DNA of 64,000 bases from Brucella rhizosphaerae (GTDB taxonomy: Bacteria; Pseudomonadota; Alphaproteobacteria; Rhizobiales; Rhizobiaceae), in the NCBI RefSeq assembly GCF_002252475.1, contig NZ_NNRK01000031.1, positions 1 through 64,000 on the forward strand, in the 5' to 3' direction. Shown here in pieces: positions 26,273-35,638 of this stretch. Numbering within the stretch: the first letter of the stretch is position 1; each line of letters opens with the position of its first letter. The position numbers and the translations under genes are program-made. Under the pieces are notes generated by a model, which saw only the letters and a program-made list of their open reading frames with translations, was not told where the DNA came from and did not search any database.

Positions 26273-26420
26273 GTCGCCTCCCCGAAATGGTCTTGCCACA
26301 GTCGAAACAGGATGGCATCGACCAGACAATCAGAGGAGCGGCCATCCCACCTTGCAGATGGTTATGCCATTGCAATCATTGAATTGAAAGTTTTTTCAGC
26401 GCGTCTTAACGACCATGCAC

Positions 26421-26912
26421 CTATTCCACATCATCGTCATCAACAACTTCCTTGTCCAACTCGTCAGAAAGACGTGCTGCACCGCGCGCCGCAAGATTGC
26501 TTTCCATGCGTCCGAGCATCTTCAGGAAAGCCTTGCGTTCCTTCTTGTCGAGACCTTTCAGCATGTCCTTTTCCGTCTTGCGAATGGACTTTTCAATGAC
26601 CTTGATTGCTTCGACCCCTTGTGGCGTCAGAAAGACGTGGGACTGACGCTGGTCTGTTTCCGAAGCTCGCTTGACGACAAAGCCCTGACTTTGCAGGCGC
26701 GTAATGGTTTTGGTAATCGTTGGAGGACGAACACCCAAACGCTGAGCGAGAATGCCGGGAGGCAGGCCATCTTCCGAGGCGAGCTGAAGCATCACCGCAT
26801 CCTGACCAGCATAGAGCCCCAACTCCAGAAGACGTGTTGCCAACACTGTCCGTGTGAGACGCGCCACCGATTGCAACCGGTACAGCATCACAGCCTTATT
26901 GTCCTTACTCAT
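26421..26912 (-). CDS. MarR-family transcriptional regulator
   Basis: A 163-residue winged-helix regulator. It has LAQRLGVRPPTITKTITRLQ as recognition helix and DQRQSHVFLTPQGVEAI as the wing. The C-terminus is highly acidic (EVVDDDDVE). ATG 26912 is preferred; a GTG two codons earlier is possible because GAGG lies directly before both. It stands alone; a regulatory region with a repeat separates it from the divergent creatininase-like gene. Confidence 0.88.
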   Translation of the reverse strand: MSKDNKAVMLYRLQSVARLTRTVLATRLLELGLYAGQDAVMLQLASEDGLPPGILAQRLGVRPPTITKTITRLQSQGFVVKRASETDQRQSHVFLTPQGVEAIKVIEKSIRKTEKDMLKGLDKKERKAFLKMLGRMESNLAARGAARLSDELDKEVVDDDDVE

Positions 26913-27190
26913 CGCCACCTCGCCCTTGTTGCGACTTTAGTTTGTCGCTGGATCGACATTGTCACACATATTTATAAAGTAAAATATTGTCCGACTTATG
27001 AAATAACAAACATGCGTCCAGTAAATATGACTGTAATGATCAGTTTGGTGAAAATTGTATGACACCAGCAATGGCGACACACTCTTTTGCAATCTTCAAT
27101 TTTGATTGTTGGGTCTTAATGAAACTCTTCGCGGTTTAACAAAGTATGGGCTTAGGTTGCGGTCGTAGCCCACTGGCGTTAGGCTTCAAA
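26913..27190. other. Divergent AT-rich intergenic region
   Basis: Strongly A/T-rich DNA (about 26960-27130) between the MarR regulator and the creatininase-family gene, the expected place for their promoters and for MarR autoregulation. No clear MarR dyad could be fixed by eye. Confidence 0.4.
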
Positions 27191-27297
27191 TTCGAAGCGC
27201 ATCCCGAAAAGTGGGAACCGGTTTTCGGTCAAGATGCGCGGTAAGCCAATATTTTAGAGGACCGATCTGGTTCAATCAGATCGAAACCTGCTCTAAA
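27191..27297 (+). repeat. RIME/Bru-RS-like repeat, copy 6
   Basis: Module A is GCGCATCCCGAAAAGTGGG ... CCGGTTTTCGGTCAAGATGCGC, module B TTAGAGGACCGATCTGG ... CAGATCGAAACCTGCTCTAA. It ends 21 bases before the start codon of the next gene. Confidence 0.75.
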
Positions 27298-27317
27298 TGA
27301 AATAGAATGAGGGAAAC

Positions 27318-28094
27318 ATGACAAATCTGCGCGACCAGAACAGTGACATGATTGTCGTCCTGCCACTCGGCGCTCACGAGCAACATGGCCCCCATCTGCC
27401 ATTTGAAACAGATACGATCATCGCGGAAGGCATTGTTGCGCGCGTCAACGAGGCCCTGCCAGCCGATCTGAATGTTAATTTTCTGCCTGCACAACCCGTC
27501 GGCTATTCCATTGAACACATGGATATCGAAGGCACACAAAGCCTTGCATTTTCAGAAGCCGTCAATCAATGGATCGGCATGGGTGAAAACCTTCATGCGG
27601 GCGGCATCCGCAAACTGGTTATGCTCAATGCCCACGGCGGCAACGCACCGCTGATGACCATTGTCGCAACCGAACTGCGTGCACGTCTCGACATGCTGGC
27701 AGTGGCGACAAGCTGGACCCGTTTCGGCATGCCGGAAGGACTTATTACACCAGAGGATAAGGCACTCGATATTCATGGCGGCTTTATCGAAACATCCGTC
27801 ATGCTGGCATTGCGCCCTGATCTCGTTGACATGTCAAAAGCTGCGGGTTTTTCCAACGCGCAATCTGACTTCGCGAAACAATTCAAGTATTTGCGCGCCT
27901 ATGGCCCTCATGCTTTCGGCTGGAAAATGAACGATCTCAATACGCAAGGCGTTGCCGGGAATGCGGCCGCTGCCACAGCAGAGGCCGGCGAAAAGATCCT
28001 CGCACATGCGGTCAAAGGCTTCATAGAACTTCTGCACGACGTCGATCAGTTTGATCTCGCTCGCTTCTCGTCCAAACAATTAGCGAGAACGTGA
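27318..28094 (+). CDS. Creatininase-family amidohydrolase
   Basis: A 258-residue metal-dependent hydrolase. LPLGAHEQHGPHLPFETDT near the N-terminus carries the metal-binding Glu, His and Asp; NAHGGN is the second signature, and IHGGFIETSVML supplies a further Glu. The family includes creatinine amidohydrolase, FAPy deformylase and MftE, so the name creatininase is not proof of substrate. The ATG has GAGGGAA immediately upstream. Confidence 0.85.
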   Translation: MTNLRDQNSDMIVVLPLGAHEQHGPHLPFETDTIIAEGIVARVNEALPADLNVNFLPAQPVGYSIEHMDIEGTQSLAFSEAVNQWIGMGENLHAGGIRKLVMLNAHGGNAPLMTIVATELRARLDMLAVATSWTRFGMPEGLITPEDKALDIHGGFIETSVMLALRPDLVDMSKAAGFSNAQSDFAKQFKYLRAYGPHAFGWKMNDLNTQGVAGNAAAATAEAGEKILAHAVKGFIELLHDVDQFDLARFSSKQLART

Positions 28095-28104
28095 TTGGGA
28101 CAGA

Positions 28105-28124
28105 TGTAATAATATAGCATTGCA
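28105..28124. promoter_or_regulatory. Zur-box-like dyad upstream of the GTPase/WD40 operon
   Basis: TGTAATAATATAGCATTGCA is a partial 20-base dyad of the form TGNAATNNTATANNATTNCA, matching the alphaproteobacterial Zur operator pattern as I remember it. It is placed 109 bases before the start of the COG0523 GTPase gene, a common Zur target. The match is by eye. Confidence 0.5.
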
Positions 28125-28232
28125 TATAGCATTCACCGGCACCTTCCCTTATATGAAATACCCGATCTGAAGCCTCGGTGGCGCGTGTTTGCGCGAGCAC
28201 CAAAAAGGCAGCAACTTCAAGAGGCATGAACA

Positions 28233-29411
28233 ATGAGCCAGGCAGAAGCCCACACTGAGGACAAGTCGACCGCAGAAGCTGCCCGCATTCCCGTTACCGT
28301 CCTGACCGGATATCTGGGCTCGGGTAAAACGACGCTTCTCAACCGCATCCTCACCGAAAATCACGGCAAGCGTTATGCAGTCATCGTCAACGAATTCGGC
28401 GAGATTGGCATTGATAACGATCTGATCGTCGAATCAGATGAAGAAATCTACGAAATGAACAATGGCTGCATATGCTGCACCGTGCGCGGAGACTTGATCC
28501 GCGTTGTGCAAGGCCTCATGCGCCGTCCGGGCCGTTTCGACGCTATCATCGTTGAAACCACGGGCCTTGCTGATCCTGTTCCTGTCGCACAGACCTTCTT
28601 CATGGATGACGATGTGCGCGCCAAGACCGGCCTTGATGCTGTTGTAGCACTCGTAGATGCCAAGCATTTGCCGCTGCGTCTGAAAGACAGCCGCGAAGCT
28701 GAAGACCAGATCGCGTTTGCCGACGTGGTTCTGATCAACAAAACCGATCTCGTGACGCCGGAAGAACTGGCCGTTGTCGAGGCGACCGTGCGCGCCATCA
28801 ATCCCCATGCTATCATTCACCGCACCGAACGCGCTTCTATCCCGCTCGATCGTGTCCTTGATCGCGGTGCCTTCGACTTGAAGCGCGCGCTCGACAATGA
28901 TCCGCACTTTCTTGATCACGATCACCCGGATCATGTCTGCGGCCCTGATTGCGATCATGACCACGGGCATGATCACCATCATCATGGTCACGATCACCAC
29001 CATGATCATGACCATACCTGTGGCCCGGACTGCAATCACGATCATGGGCATAATCACGAGCACGATCACGGACATGACCATGGGCACCATCATCATGCGT
29101 CGCCGATCCATGACGTGACGGTGACGTCTGTTTCGCTTCGCACTGGTGAAATCGATCCGGCCAAGTTCTTCCCCTGGATCCAGAACATCACGCAGACACA
29201 GGGTCCCAACATTCTGCGTCTCAAGGGCATCATTGCATTCAAGGATGATCCCGACCGTTATGTGGTTCAGGGCGTTCACATGATCATCGAAGGTGATCAC
29301 CAGCGCGCCTGGAAACCGGAAGAAAAGCACGAAAGCCGTCTTGTCTTCATCGGACGCGAGCTTAATGCAGCCGAACTTAAAGCCGGTTTTGAAAACTGCC
29401 AGTCAAACTAA
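28233..29411 (+). CDS. COG0523/CobW-like zinc-type GTPase metallochaperone
   Basis: A 392-residue G3E-family GTPase. Walker A is GYLGSGKTT at 26-34, the metal-binding CxCC motif is at residues 79-82 ([11 protein letters not shown]), and the guanine-specificity motif is LINKTD at 168-172. A His/Asp-rich insertion spans about 229-288, made of two repeats each starting with CGPDC and continuing HDHGH. A CobW C-terminal domain follows. The CxCC motif with the His-rich loop points to zinc transfer rather than cobalamin synthesis; no cob genes are nearby. A Zur-like site upstream and the WD40 gene 12 bases downstream support a zinc-limitation operon. Confidence 0.9.
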   Translation: MSQAEAHTEDKSTAEAARIPVTVLTGYLGSGKTTLLNRILTENHGKRYAVIVNEFGEIGIDNDLIVESDEEIYEMNNGCICCTVRGDLIRVVQGLMRRPGRFDAIIVETTGLADPVPVAQTFFMDDDVRAKTGLDAVVALVDAKHLPLRLKDSREAEDQIAFADVVLINKTDLVTPEELAVVEATVRAINPHAIIHRTERASIPLDRVLDRGAFDLKRALDNDPHFLDHDHPDHVCGPDCDHDHGHDHHHHGHDHHHDHDHTCGPDCNHDHGHNHEHDHGHDHGHHHHASPIHDVTVTSVSLRTGEIDPAKFFPWIQNITQTQGPNILRLKGIIAFKDDPDRYVVQGVHMIIEGDHQRAWKPEEKHESRLVFIGRELNAAELKAGFENCQSN

Positions 29412-29423
29412 AATTGGACGCTG

Positions 29424-30401
29424 ATGCCTACAGTTGCCCCGCTCGACCTTGATGGTCATTGCCTTTTTACCCGCTTTATCGGCGGCGTTCCCTTCTTTGC
29501 TCTGGCCGATGGAACCATCCATCGGCTGGACAATGGCCACCAAACCAGCACTGCTCATGACGGCCTTCTCAGCGCAAAGCTGACTGTCGATGGCAAAGCA
29601 TTGCTAACCGGCGGCGAAGACGGTCGCGTTTGCCAGACTGCAGCCGACGGAACCGTTACCGAACTGGCCAAAATCCCCCGCAAATGGATAACAGCGGTTG
29701 CAAGCGGCCCCGGTGGAACCGTTGGGTTCGCTTCCGGGCGAATGGCATGGGTCCGCACGTCCAATGGCAACGTGCAGGAATTTGTACAGGAACGCAGCGT
29801 CGAGGGCATCGCGTTTGCGCCGAAGGGCCAACGTCTGGCAATCGCACGCTATAATGGTGCAACATTGATATGGACCGGCACCGAAGCGAAGCCTGTTGAA
29901 TTGGAGTGGAAAGGCGCACATATCGACGTCATTTTCTCCCCTGACGGCCGCTTCCTGGTCACATCGATGCAAGAAAATGCACTGCACGGCTGGCGTCTGG
30001 AAGACACCAAGCACATGCGCATGACGGGCTATCCGGCAAAGGTCAAAGACTGGTCCTGGAGCGTTAAGGCCAAATGGCTGGCGACGTCCGGCGCACCGGC
30101 TGCAATTGTCTGGCCATTTGCTGGCAAGGACGGCCCTATGGGCAAAGCACCGCTCGAACTGGGCCTGCGTGCTGACAGCATGGTAACGTCGGTCGCCTGC
30201 CATCCGGTCGAAGACATTACAGCTATTGGCTATAATGACGGTATGGTTCTTCTCGTGCGCTTCTCGGACCAGAAGGAAGTTCTTCTGCGTCGTCCCGGTA
30301 AAGGTGCGATTTCCAGCATGGGCTGGGACGATCAGGGCAGCCGTCTGGCATTCGGGTCTGAAACAGGTGACTGTGGCGTCATCGACATGACAACAGCCTG
30401 A
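29424..30401 (+). CDS. WD40-repeat protein cotranscribed with the zinc GTPase
   Basis: A 325-residue beta-propeller protein, likely cytoplasmic: no signal peptide is present. WD-type repeats can be followed by recurring motifs such as DGLLSAKLTVDGKALLTGGEDGRV, GIAFAPKGQRLAIARYNGATLIWTG and MGWDDQGSRLAFGSETGDCGV, for about six to seven blades. It begins 12 bases after the GTPase stop codon and ends at a strong terminator, so the two form an operon. This neighbourhood suggests a scaffold or regulator for the metal chaperone, which is inference only. Confidence 0.78.
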   Translation: MPTVAPLDLDGHCLFTRFIGGVPFFALADGTIHRLDNGHQTSTAHDGLLSAKLTVDGKALLTGGEDGRVCQTAADGTVTELAKIPRKWITAVASGPGGTVGFASGRMAWVRTSNGNVQEFVQERSVEGIAFAPKGQRLAIARYNGATLIWTGTEAKPVELEWKGAHIDVIFSPDGRFLVTSMQENALHGWRLEDTKHMRMTGYPAKVKDWSWSVKAKWLATSGAPAAIVWPFAGKDGPMGKAPLELGLRADSMVTSVACHPVEDITAIGYNDGMVLLVRFSDQKEVLLRRPGKGAISSMGWDDQGSRLAFGSETGDCGVIDMTTA

Positions 30402-30425
30402 CCCGTTTAAACGAACTAAAAAAAG

Positions 30426-30450
30426 GGCCCCGGTTGGGGCCTTTTTTATT
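30426..30450. terminator. Bidirectional terminator after the WD40 gene
   Basis: GGCCCC at 30426-30431, loop GGTT, GGGGCC at 30436-30441, followed by six T, an A and four more T. It lies between convergent genes and has A-rich DNA on the other side, so it serves both. Confidence 0.85.
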
Positions 30451-30454
30451 TTGA

Positions 30455-31342
30455 TTATTTGGCTTTCATCGTGACGGTTGGTCCGCCGTCCGGCCCAAGC
30501 GATGCAACCCATTGGCTAATCGCAGCCGCATCTTTCTCACCGAGCATATGATCAGCCTCGATTGTACGGGCATCTACCTTCGCACCGCCAGAGCGCAGCA
30601 AGGCCGACAAAGCTGGTGCGAAAGGCGAATACAGCTTGTCTTCCTGACCCGTAATCGTCAACACACGCGTTTTTCCGAGATTGGCAACGGACACATTGTC
30701 CAGAACCGGCATGGAGCGCATCAGAATCGCGCGCTTGACCAGATCAGGGTGCAACATCATGGTGGCGGCCAGCAGATTGGCACCGTTGGAATAACCGACA
30801 AAGGTTGCATGCGAAAGATCGAGATCCTTCTCTTCGGCCAGTCGCGTCAGGGATGTGACGAACGCATTGGCCTCAAGCTTCACGTCCTTCTGGTCGAACT
30901 TGACCGGGGTGATACGCTTGTACCAGCGCGTACCGCCATCCTGCATCACCCGGCCACGAATACCCAAAAGCGTTGCACGGGGCCATATTTTGGATGCGAG
31001 CGGTACGAGGCTTGCTTCATTGCCGCCAGAACCATGCAGGAGAACGATCAGTTCGTTAGAAGCGTTTTCTGGCTTATAGAAGCGATAAATGAACCGCTTG
31101 CTGCGCGAAAAATTCTGTTCCGGAGTTGTTTCTGCATCCATCTTCTTGTCGCGCATCGTTACGCCCTCGCCGAGCTGGGGAGAGCCTGTTTCATTTTTCA
31201 TTGAGGCAGAGATACCGTTCAAAGCCATACCCTCGGCCTTGCCCACGACCTTTACGGGCACGAGTTGGCCTTCCGCAGAAGCGGCGCCTGTTGTTGCTGC
31301 AAACGCCATCATGATGGCGGCTATAAACGTCTTCTTTACCAT
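30455..31342 (-). CDS. Periplasmic alpha/beta-hydrolase, esterase/phospholipase-like
   Basis: A 295-residue exported hydrolase. The signal peptide MVKKTFIAAIMMAFAATTGAASA is followed by an alpha/beta-hydrolase domain: LIVLLHGSGGNEASL is the oxyanion loop and FVGYSNGANLLAA the nucleophile elbow with Ser in GYSNG. The Asp is likely in ITGQEDKLYSP and the His in EADHMLGEKD. Between residues 30 and 80 an extra charged stretch precedes the fold. It resembles carboxylesterase/phospholipase and YpfH-like proteins. The substrate is unknown. Confidence 0.82.
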   Translation of the reverse strand: MVKKTFIAAIMMAFAATTGAASAEGQLVPVKVVGKAEGMALNGISASMKNETGSPQLGEGVTMRDKKMDAETTPEQNFSRSKRFIYRFYKPENASNELIVLLHGSGGNEASLVPLASKIWPRATLLGIRGRVMQDGGTRWYKRITPVKFDQKDVKLEANAFVTSLTRLAEEKDLDLSHATFVGYSNGANLLAATMMLHPDLVKRAILMRSMPVLDNVSVANLGKTRVLTITGQEDKLYSPFAPALSALLRSGGAKVDARTIEADHMLGEKDAAAISQWVASLGPDGGPTVTMKAK

Positions 31343-31620
31343 AAGCTCAACTTGCCACTGATATGTTAACGAAGGTTTTAGGCAGCTCCACCCGGGTTCT
31401 TAAGACCCCTGCCGGCTCGATGAATGTATTGCTCTAAACAGCAGAGTTTTAGCGAGAATGTGGCGGAGCACACGAAAAATTACGCGATGTTACAATTCTG
31501 TTACAGCACCTCAAATCCATCAACAAAGCGTGAGCCATAAATGGGCGGCAAATTATTCATGATTTTGACGCCTTTAGGCGGAGAAATAGGCTATGATTGC
31601 GACGAACGGATTTCAAAACG

Positions 31621-32580
31621 ATGACCAACGTTAAATTTAACCGCTTCTCGCCTGCCCGACTGAATGCTGATGAGGTGACGCCGCGCGCGTTCTACCTCAG
31701 GCGTCGTGAATTCATGGCCGGAATCGGCGCGCTGGCAGCCACAGGGCTTGCCTCCGCCGCATTCGCTGACCCGCTCAAAGGGAAAGCTTCGTCTTATACA
31801 GTCGATGAAAAACTTACGCCCAAAGAGGCTGTCACGACCTACAATAATTTCTATGAGTTCGGCACAGACAAGAGCGACCCGGCTTCCAATTCCGGCGACT
31901 TCAAACCTTTGCCATGGCGCCTGAAAATCGACGGCCTCGTCAAAGAGCCAAAGGAATTCGACATTCGGGATCTGATCGCCAAAATGCCTCTTGAAGAACG
32001 CGTATATCGTATGCGTTGCGTTGAGGCATGGTCGATGGTCATCCCATGGATTGGCTTTCAGCTGGCAAGCCTGCTTGCCCAGGTCGAGCCGCTCGGCTCT
32101 GCAAAATACATTGCCTTTACCGGCGTCGTTCGTCCCGAAGAAATGCCCGGTCAGAAAGGGTTGTTTCAGGTCCTGAATTGGCCCTATGTCGAAGGGCTTC
32201 GTTTAGACGAAGCGATGCACCCACTCACTATTCTGTCTGTCGGGCTTTATGGCGAAACGCTCCCTAATGCGAATGGCGCACCGATCCGGCTGGTTGTTCC
32301 ATGGAAATATGGCTTCAAGGGCATTAAATCGATCACCAGGATCAGTTTTGTCGAGAAACAGCCACCAACATCATGGCAACAGCAAGCTGCCAATGAATAT
32401 GGCTTCTATGCAAATGTGAACCCGGCCGTGGATCACCCGCGCTGGAGTCAGGCCACAGAGCGCAGGATCGGTGAAGGCAGCTTCTTTGGTTCCAGCCGTC
32501 GCCCTACTCTGCCTTTTAATGGCTATGCTGAGGAGGTTGCATCGCTTTATACCGGCATGGACCTGCAGAAGAATTACTGA
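31621..32580 (+). CDS. msrP: Protein-methionine-sulfoxide reductase catalytic subunit MsrP
   Basis: A 319-residue periplasmic molybdoenzyme that repairs oxidised methionine in exported proteins. The Tat signal is [15 protein letters not shown] at about residues 25-39; the molybdenum-ligating Cys is Cys133 in YRMRCVEAW. The closing MDLQKNY and [16 protein letters not shown] are typical of the YedY family. The ATG at 31621 is preferred to the TTG at 31597, because the family N-terminus begins here. msrQ starts 1 base after the stop codon. Confidence 0.94.
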   Translation: MTNVKFNRFSPARLNADEVTPRAFYLRRREFMAGIGALAATGLASAAFADPLKGKASSYTVDEKLTPKEAVTTYNNFYEFGTDKSDPASNSGDFKPLPWRLKIDGLVKEPKEFDIRDLIAKMPLEERVYRMRCVEAWSMVIPWIGFQLASLLAQVEPLGSAKYIAFTGVVRPEEMPGQKGLFQVLNWPYVEGLRLDEAMHPLTILSVGLYGETLPNANGAPIRLVVPWKYGFKGIKSITRISFVEKQPPTSWQQQAANEYGFYANVNPAVDHPRWSQATERRIGEGSFFGSSRRPTLPFNGYAEEVASLYTGMDLQKNY

Positions 32581-32581
32581 C

Positions 32582-33232
32582 ATGGCCGTCGCCAAATCCA
32601 AATCTGCACGGATCAACGGATTGAAGGTCTGGGGCGTTTATGCCTTGGGCCTTCTTCCCGCCTTGTGGGCATTCTACCTCGGCGCAACCGATCAGCTCGG
32701 TGCAGACCCCGTCAAAAGCTTTGAGCATACACTCGGTCTTTGGGCGTTGCGCTTTCTTATCCTGACACTACTCGTAACACCTATCCGCGATGTCGCCGGC
32801 ATCAGCCTGCTGCGTTATCGACGTGCGCTTGGCCTGCTCGCCTTCTATTATGTGTTGATGCATTTTACCGTTTATATGGTTCTGGATCAGGCTCTCAGCA
32901 TTTCAGCGGTCATTACAGATATCGTCCGCAGACCGTTCATCACCATAGGCATGATCAGTCTGGCTCTTCTGGTGCCTTTGGCATTGACCTCCAACAATTG
33001 GTCCATTCGTAAACTCGGTCGGCGCTGGGTTACGCTGCACAAACTCGTCTATGTCGCCATTGCCGGCGGTGCGATACATTTTCTGATGTCTGTGAAAAGC
33101 TGGCCTGCTGAGCCAATAATCTACGCAACCATTGTAACGGCACTACTTTTATGGCGCGTTGCACGGCCCTTTGCCAAAGGAAGCAAACAAGTAAAGGGTC
33201 CTCGCGGGGCGGCTGTAATGTTAAAGAAGTAA
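32582..33232 (+). CDS. msrQ: Heme-binding membrane subunit MsrQ
   Basis: A 216-residue membrane protein with about six helices that passes electrons from the quinone pool to MsrP. Conserved features are TPIRDVAGISLLRYRRALGLLAFYY, VLMHFTVYMVLD (a heme-ligand His) and LHKLVYVAIAGGAIHF (further His ligands). The start at 32582 is chosen because the longer frame from 32471 overlaps the end of msrP out of frame. Coding is directly coupled to msrP. Confidence 0.93.
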   Translation: MAVAKSKSARINGLKVWGVYALGLLPALWAFYLGATDQLGADPVKSFEHTLGLWALRFLILTLLVTPIRDVAGISLLRYRRALGLLAFYYVLMHFTVYMVLDQALSISAVITDIVRRPFITIGMISLALLVPLALTSNNWSIRKLGRRWVTLHKLVYVAIAGGAIHFLMSVKSWPAEPIIYATIVTALLLWRVARPFAKGSKQVKGPRGAAVMLKK

Positions 33233-33369
33233 GATACAACTTCCTTGTTTTTATAAAGTCTAATCTATCAGATAAAATGCCTTTCCCGCAGGATAGGCGA
33301 TGACATTCCAATGCAAATCATGTCAGTATCGCTACAACTTCGGCAAATGAAGCGCCAGGCGAGTACGGG

Positions 33370-34371
33370 ATGTCCATGTCTTCTATCTTGAAATCAAAAC
33401 CCGTTCGTATCGCAGGCAAACTGGTCTTCGTCTTATTCGTTATCATCTTTGCAATCTGGGCCAGCTTCGCGATGTGGTTCCAGCTTCCTTTCGGCAATGC
33501 GGTACGCGGATCGATCATTGCTGCCTGGCTGTTCATCGCGGTTTGGGTGATTGCAGGCGAACGCCAATTCTCTTGTCTGCGCAAGAGGTTTTTCTTCTGT
33601 CTGCTTGCTCTCCTGTTCCTCGGCTGGTGGGCAACCATACGCCCTTCGCTTGATCGCATCTGGGCCCCCGAAGTGGCACGCACCGTCACAGGCAAGGTGG
33701 CTGGTGATCAGGTCACTCTTTTCAACGTCCGGGATTTCGACTGGCGAACAACGGCAGACTTCACACAAGTCTGGAAAGACGAAACTTACGACCTCAGCAA
33801 AATAACCTCCGTCGATGTTTATCTGTCTTATTGGGCGGGACCGGCAATTGCCCACACGCTTCTGTCATTTGGCTTTGAAGATGGACGGCATGTCGTGTTT
33901 TCCGGCGAAATTCGCAAAGAGCATCACGAAGTCTATTCTTCGATCGGAGGTTTCTTCCGCGAATTCGAGCTGGCAATGATTGCAGCCGAAGAAAGCGACA
34001 TCGTTTTCCTTCGTACAAATGTGCGGAAAGAAAATGTCTTCCGTTATCGCGTGAACCTGCCTCCGGCAGATGCGCGCGAGTTATTTCTCTCTTATGTCGA
34101 ACTCGGAAACAAACTGGCGTCCAAGCCCAAGTTCTATAATACGCTCAGCGCCAATTGCACGACGATCATTTTCACTATGGCGCGCCTGCTTGACCCGACA
34201 TTCCCCTTCGATTACCGCATCCTCTTGTCCGGCTATCTGCCAGGCTATCTCTATGACCATGGCTGGCTCGAAAACAATGGCACGCTTGAAGAGATAGAGA
34301 AGCGCGCATCCATCGATGACAAAGCACAGGCAGGTGGTCGCGAAGGTTACTCAGAGCGGATACGCCAATAA
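33370..34371 (+). CDS. DUF4105 membrane protein
   Basis: A 333-residue protein with two or three hydrophobic segments near the N-terminus (GKLVFVLFVIIFAIWASFAMW, SIIAAWLFIAVWVIAG, FFFCLLALLFLGWW) and a large domain outside. The DUF4105 block is visible: DVYLSYWAGPAIAHTLLSFGFEDG, then the conserved Cys in NTLSANCTTIIF, then LLSGYLPGYLYD. The conserved Cys and His pattern looks like a papain-type cysteine hydrolase, but the function is not known to me. It follows msrPQ by 137 bases on the same strand. Confidence 0.82.
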   Translation: MSMSSILKSKPVRIAGKLVFVLFVIIFAIWASFAMWFQLPFGNAVRGSIIAAWLFIAVWVIAGERQFSCLRKRFFFCLLALLFLGWWATIRPSLDRIWAPEVARTVTGKVAGDQVTLFNVRDFDWRTTADFTQVWKDETYDLSKITSVDVYLSYWAGPAIAHTLLSFGFEDGRHVVFSGEIRKEHHEVYSSIGGFFREFELAMIAAEESDIVFLRTNVRKENVFRYRVNLPPADARELFLSYVELGNKLASKPKFYNTLSANCTTIIFTMARLLDPTFPFDYRILLSGYLPGYLYDHGWLENNGTLEEIEKRASIDDKAQAGGREGYSERIRQ

Positions 34372-34396
34372 AAAACCCCGCTTGCGCGGGGTTTCT
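34371..34396. terminator. Bidirectional terminator between the DUF4105 and ridA genes
   Basis: CCCCGC at 34376-34381 pairs with GCGGGG at 34386-34391 over TTGC. TTT follows on the plus strand, and six T on the minus strand, so it ends ridA most strongly. Confidence 0.8.
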
Positions 34397-34415
34397 GATC
34401 AGCACACGCAATCAA

Positions 34416-34760
34416 TCAGATTGCAGCAGTGATAATGATTTCGACTTTGTAATCAGGCGTCGCGAGAGCGGCTTCACCGGTCGCACGCGCTGGCGTGTTG
34501 GCAGTATCGACCCAACCATCCCAGACAGCGTTCATTTCGGCGAAGTCCTTCATGTCTGCAAGCCAGATGATCGCCTGCAGGATCTTCGACTTATCCGAAC
34601 CAGCAGCGGCAAGAAGACGATCAACTTCAGCCAACACAGCCTTGGTCTGATCGGTCACGCTTGCGCCCGGAGTGCCAACCTGGCCAGCGAGATAAACGGT
34701 ATTGCCGTGAACAACGGCCTGGCTCATACGTGGTCCGACTTCGATACGACGGATGCTCAT
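34416..34760 (-). CDS. RidA/YjgF family enamine/imine deaminase
   Basis: A 114-residue RidA-family protein. The Arg that binds the substrate carboxylate is in NTPARATGEAAL, followed by PDYKVEIIITA; the N-terminal VYLAGQVGT strand is typical. Members hydrolyse reactive 2-aminoacrylate and other enamines formed by PLP enzymes. This is the COG0251-like subgroup rather than proven RidA. It is a single gene with its own terminator. Confidence 0.85.
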   Translation of the reverse strand: MSIRRIEVGPRMSQAVVHGNTVYLAGQVGTPGASVTDQTKAVLAEVDRLLAAAGSDKSKILQAIIWLADMKDFAEMNAVWDGWVDTANTPARATGEAALATPDYKVEIIITAAI

Positions 34761-34956
34761 GGTGAACTCCTCTCATGACTGCTGCGGAAACGGTCCCGCA
34801 TTTAAAATGTTGCGCATCCTTATTAAAGCCCCTGCCTGCTTTGGCAATGCCTGATCGCTGCATGAAGTGCACAATTCCATTGAAATGCCCATCTGCGCAT
34901 TACTCGCGTCTTGTAAAGTGTAGTGATATGTTGCGCCCAAATGGGATGGAGAAATC

Positions 34957-35367
34957 ATGACCAAAGACAGCTCCGTGAATGCAGACGAAGACAAAAAGCC
35001 TTCGCAACTGATTGATGCCCGGATCGTGGAACTTGCAGACTGGCGTGGTGAAACACTTGCGAAGGTCAGGGCAATCATCCGACTGACTGATCCGGAGATC
35101 GTTGAAGAATGGAAATGGCGCGGTGTGCCGGTCTGGTCGCATACGGGCATTATCTGTACCGGCGAGACGTATAAAAGCGTCGTAAAGCTGACCTTTGCCA
35201 AAGGCGCGTCTCTTGAAGATCCTTCCGCACTTTTTAACTCAAGCCTCGAAGGCAATATGAGAAGAGCCATCGATATTCGCGAGGGTGAAACTATCAATGA
35301 GGATGCTTTGAAAGCGCTCGTCCGCGCTGCCATCGTGCTCAACAAGGCGAAGCCACCCCGTCGATAA
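34957..35367 (+). CDS. DUF1801 domain protein
   Basis: A 136-residue cytosolic protein. The DUF1801 (YdhG-like) fold is recognisable by LADWRGETLAKVRAIIRLTDPEIVEEWKW, then VPVWSHTGIICTGETYKSVVKLTFAKGA and the LEGNMRRAIDIREG ending. The ATG has GGAG at the expected distance. Homologues are often annotated as iron-chaperone-like without proof. It is a single gene. Confidence 0.8.
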   Translation: MTKDSSVNADEDKKPSQLIDARIVELADWRGETLAKVRAIIRLTDPEIVEEWKWRGVPVWSHTGIICTGETYKSVVKLTFAKGASLEDPSALFNSSLEGNMRRAIDIREGETINEDALKALVRAAIVLNKAKPPRR

Positions 35368-35487
35368 AAGCGGATCCCTGATCTTACATAGTGGTTTTCG
35401 GGATATGCTCGAAAACGGGCAATCAGACTGGCGCTGCGGCTATATTCAGCTCTGATCACATGTTTGCGTGGAATGCCCCTGTGGCAA

Positions 35488-35516
35488 TTGACTCTTGATG
35501 CCCCTGCTCTTATAAG
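35488..35516 (+). promoter_or_regulatory. Sigma-70-type promoter for rpmH
   Basis: TTGACT at 35488-35493 and TATAAG at 35511-35516 are separated by exactly 17 bases. It is 123 bases upstream of rpmH, an unusually good consensus match for this window. Confidence 0.65.
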
Positions 35517-35638
35517 CCGCACCACGTTCGCCCGCACGGGTCAATGGATAGTTTGTGCTGTCCGATCCGCGAAGGAATGAACTAGCTCCTGTTCAATAGA
35601 CAGAACCAAGAAGGGCCGCACACCGCGGTATTAAATAA

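Noticed and set aside
28917-29096. Tandem DNA repeat in the GTPase gene as a mobile element or recombination site
   Set aside because: It is a His/Asp codon-rich coding repeat in frame, typical of metal-chaperone loops.
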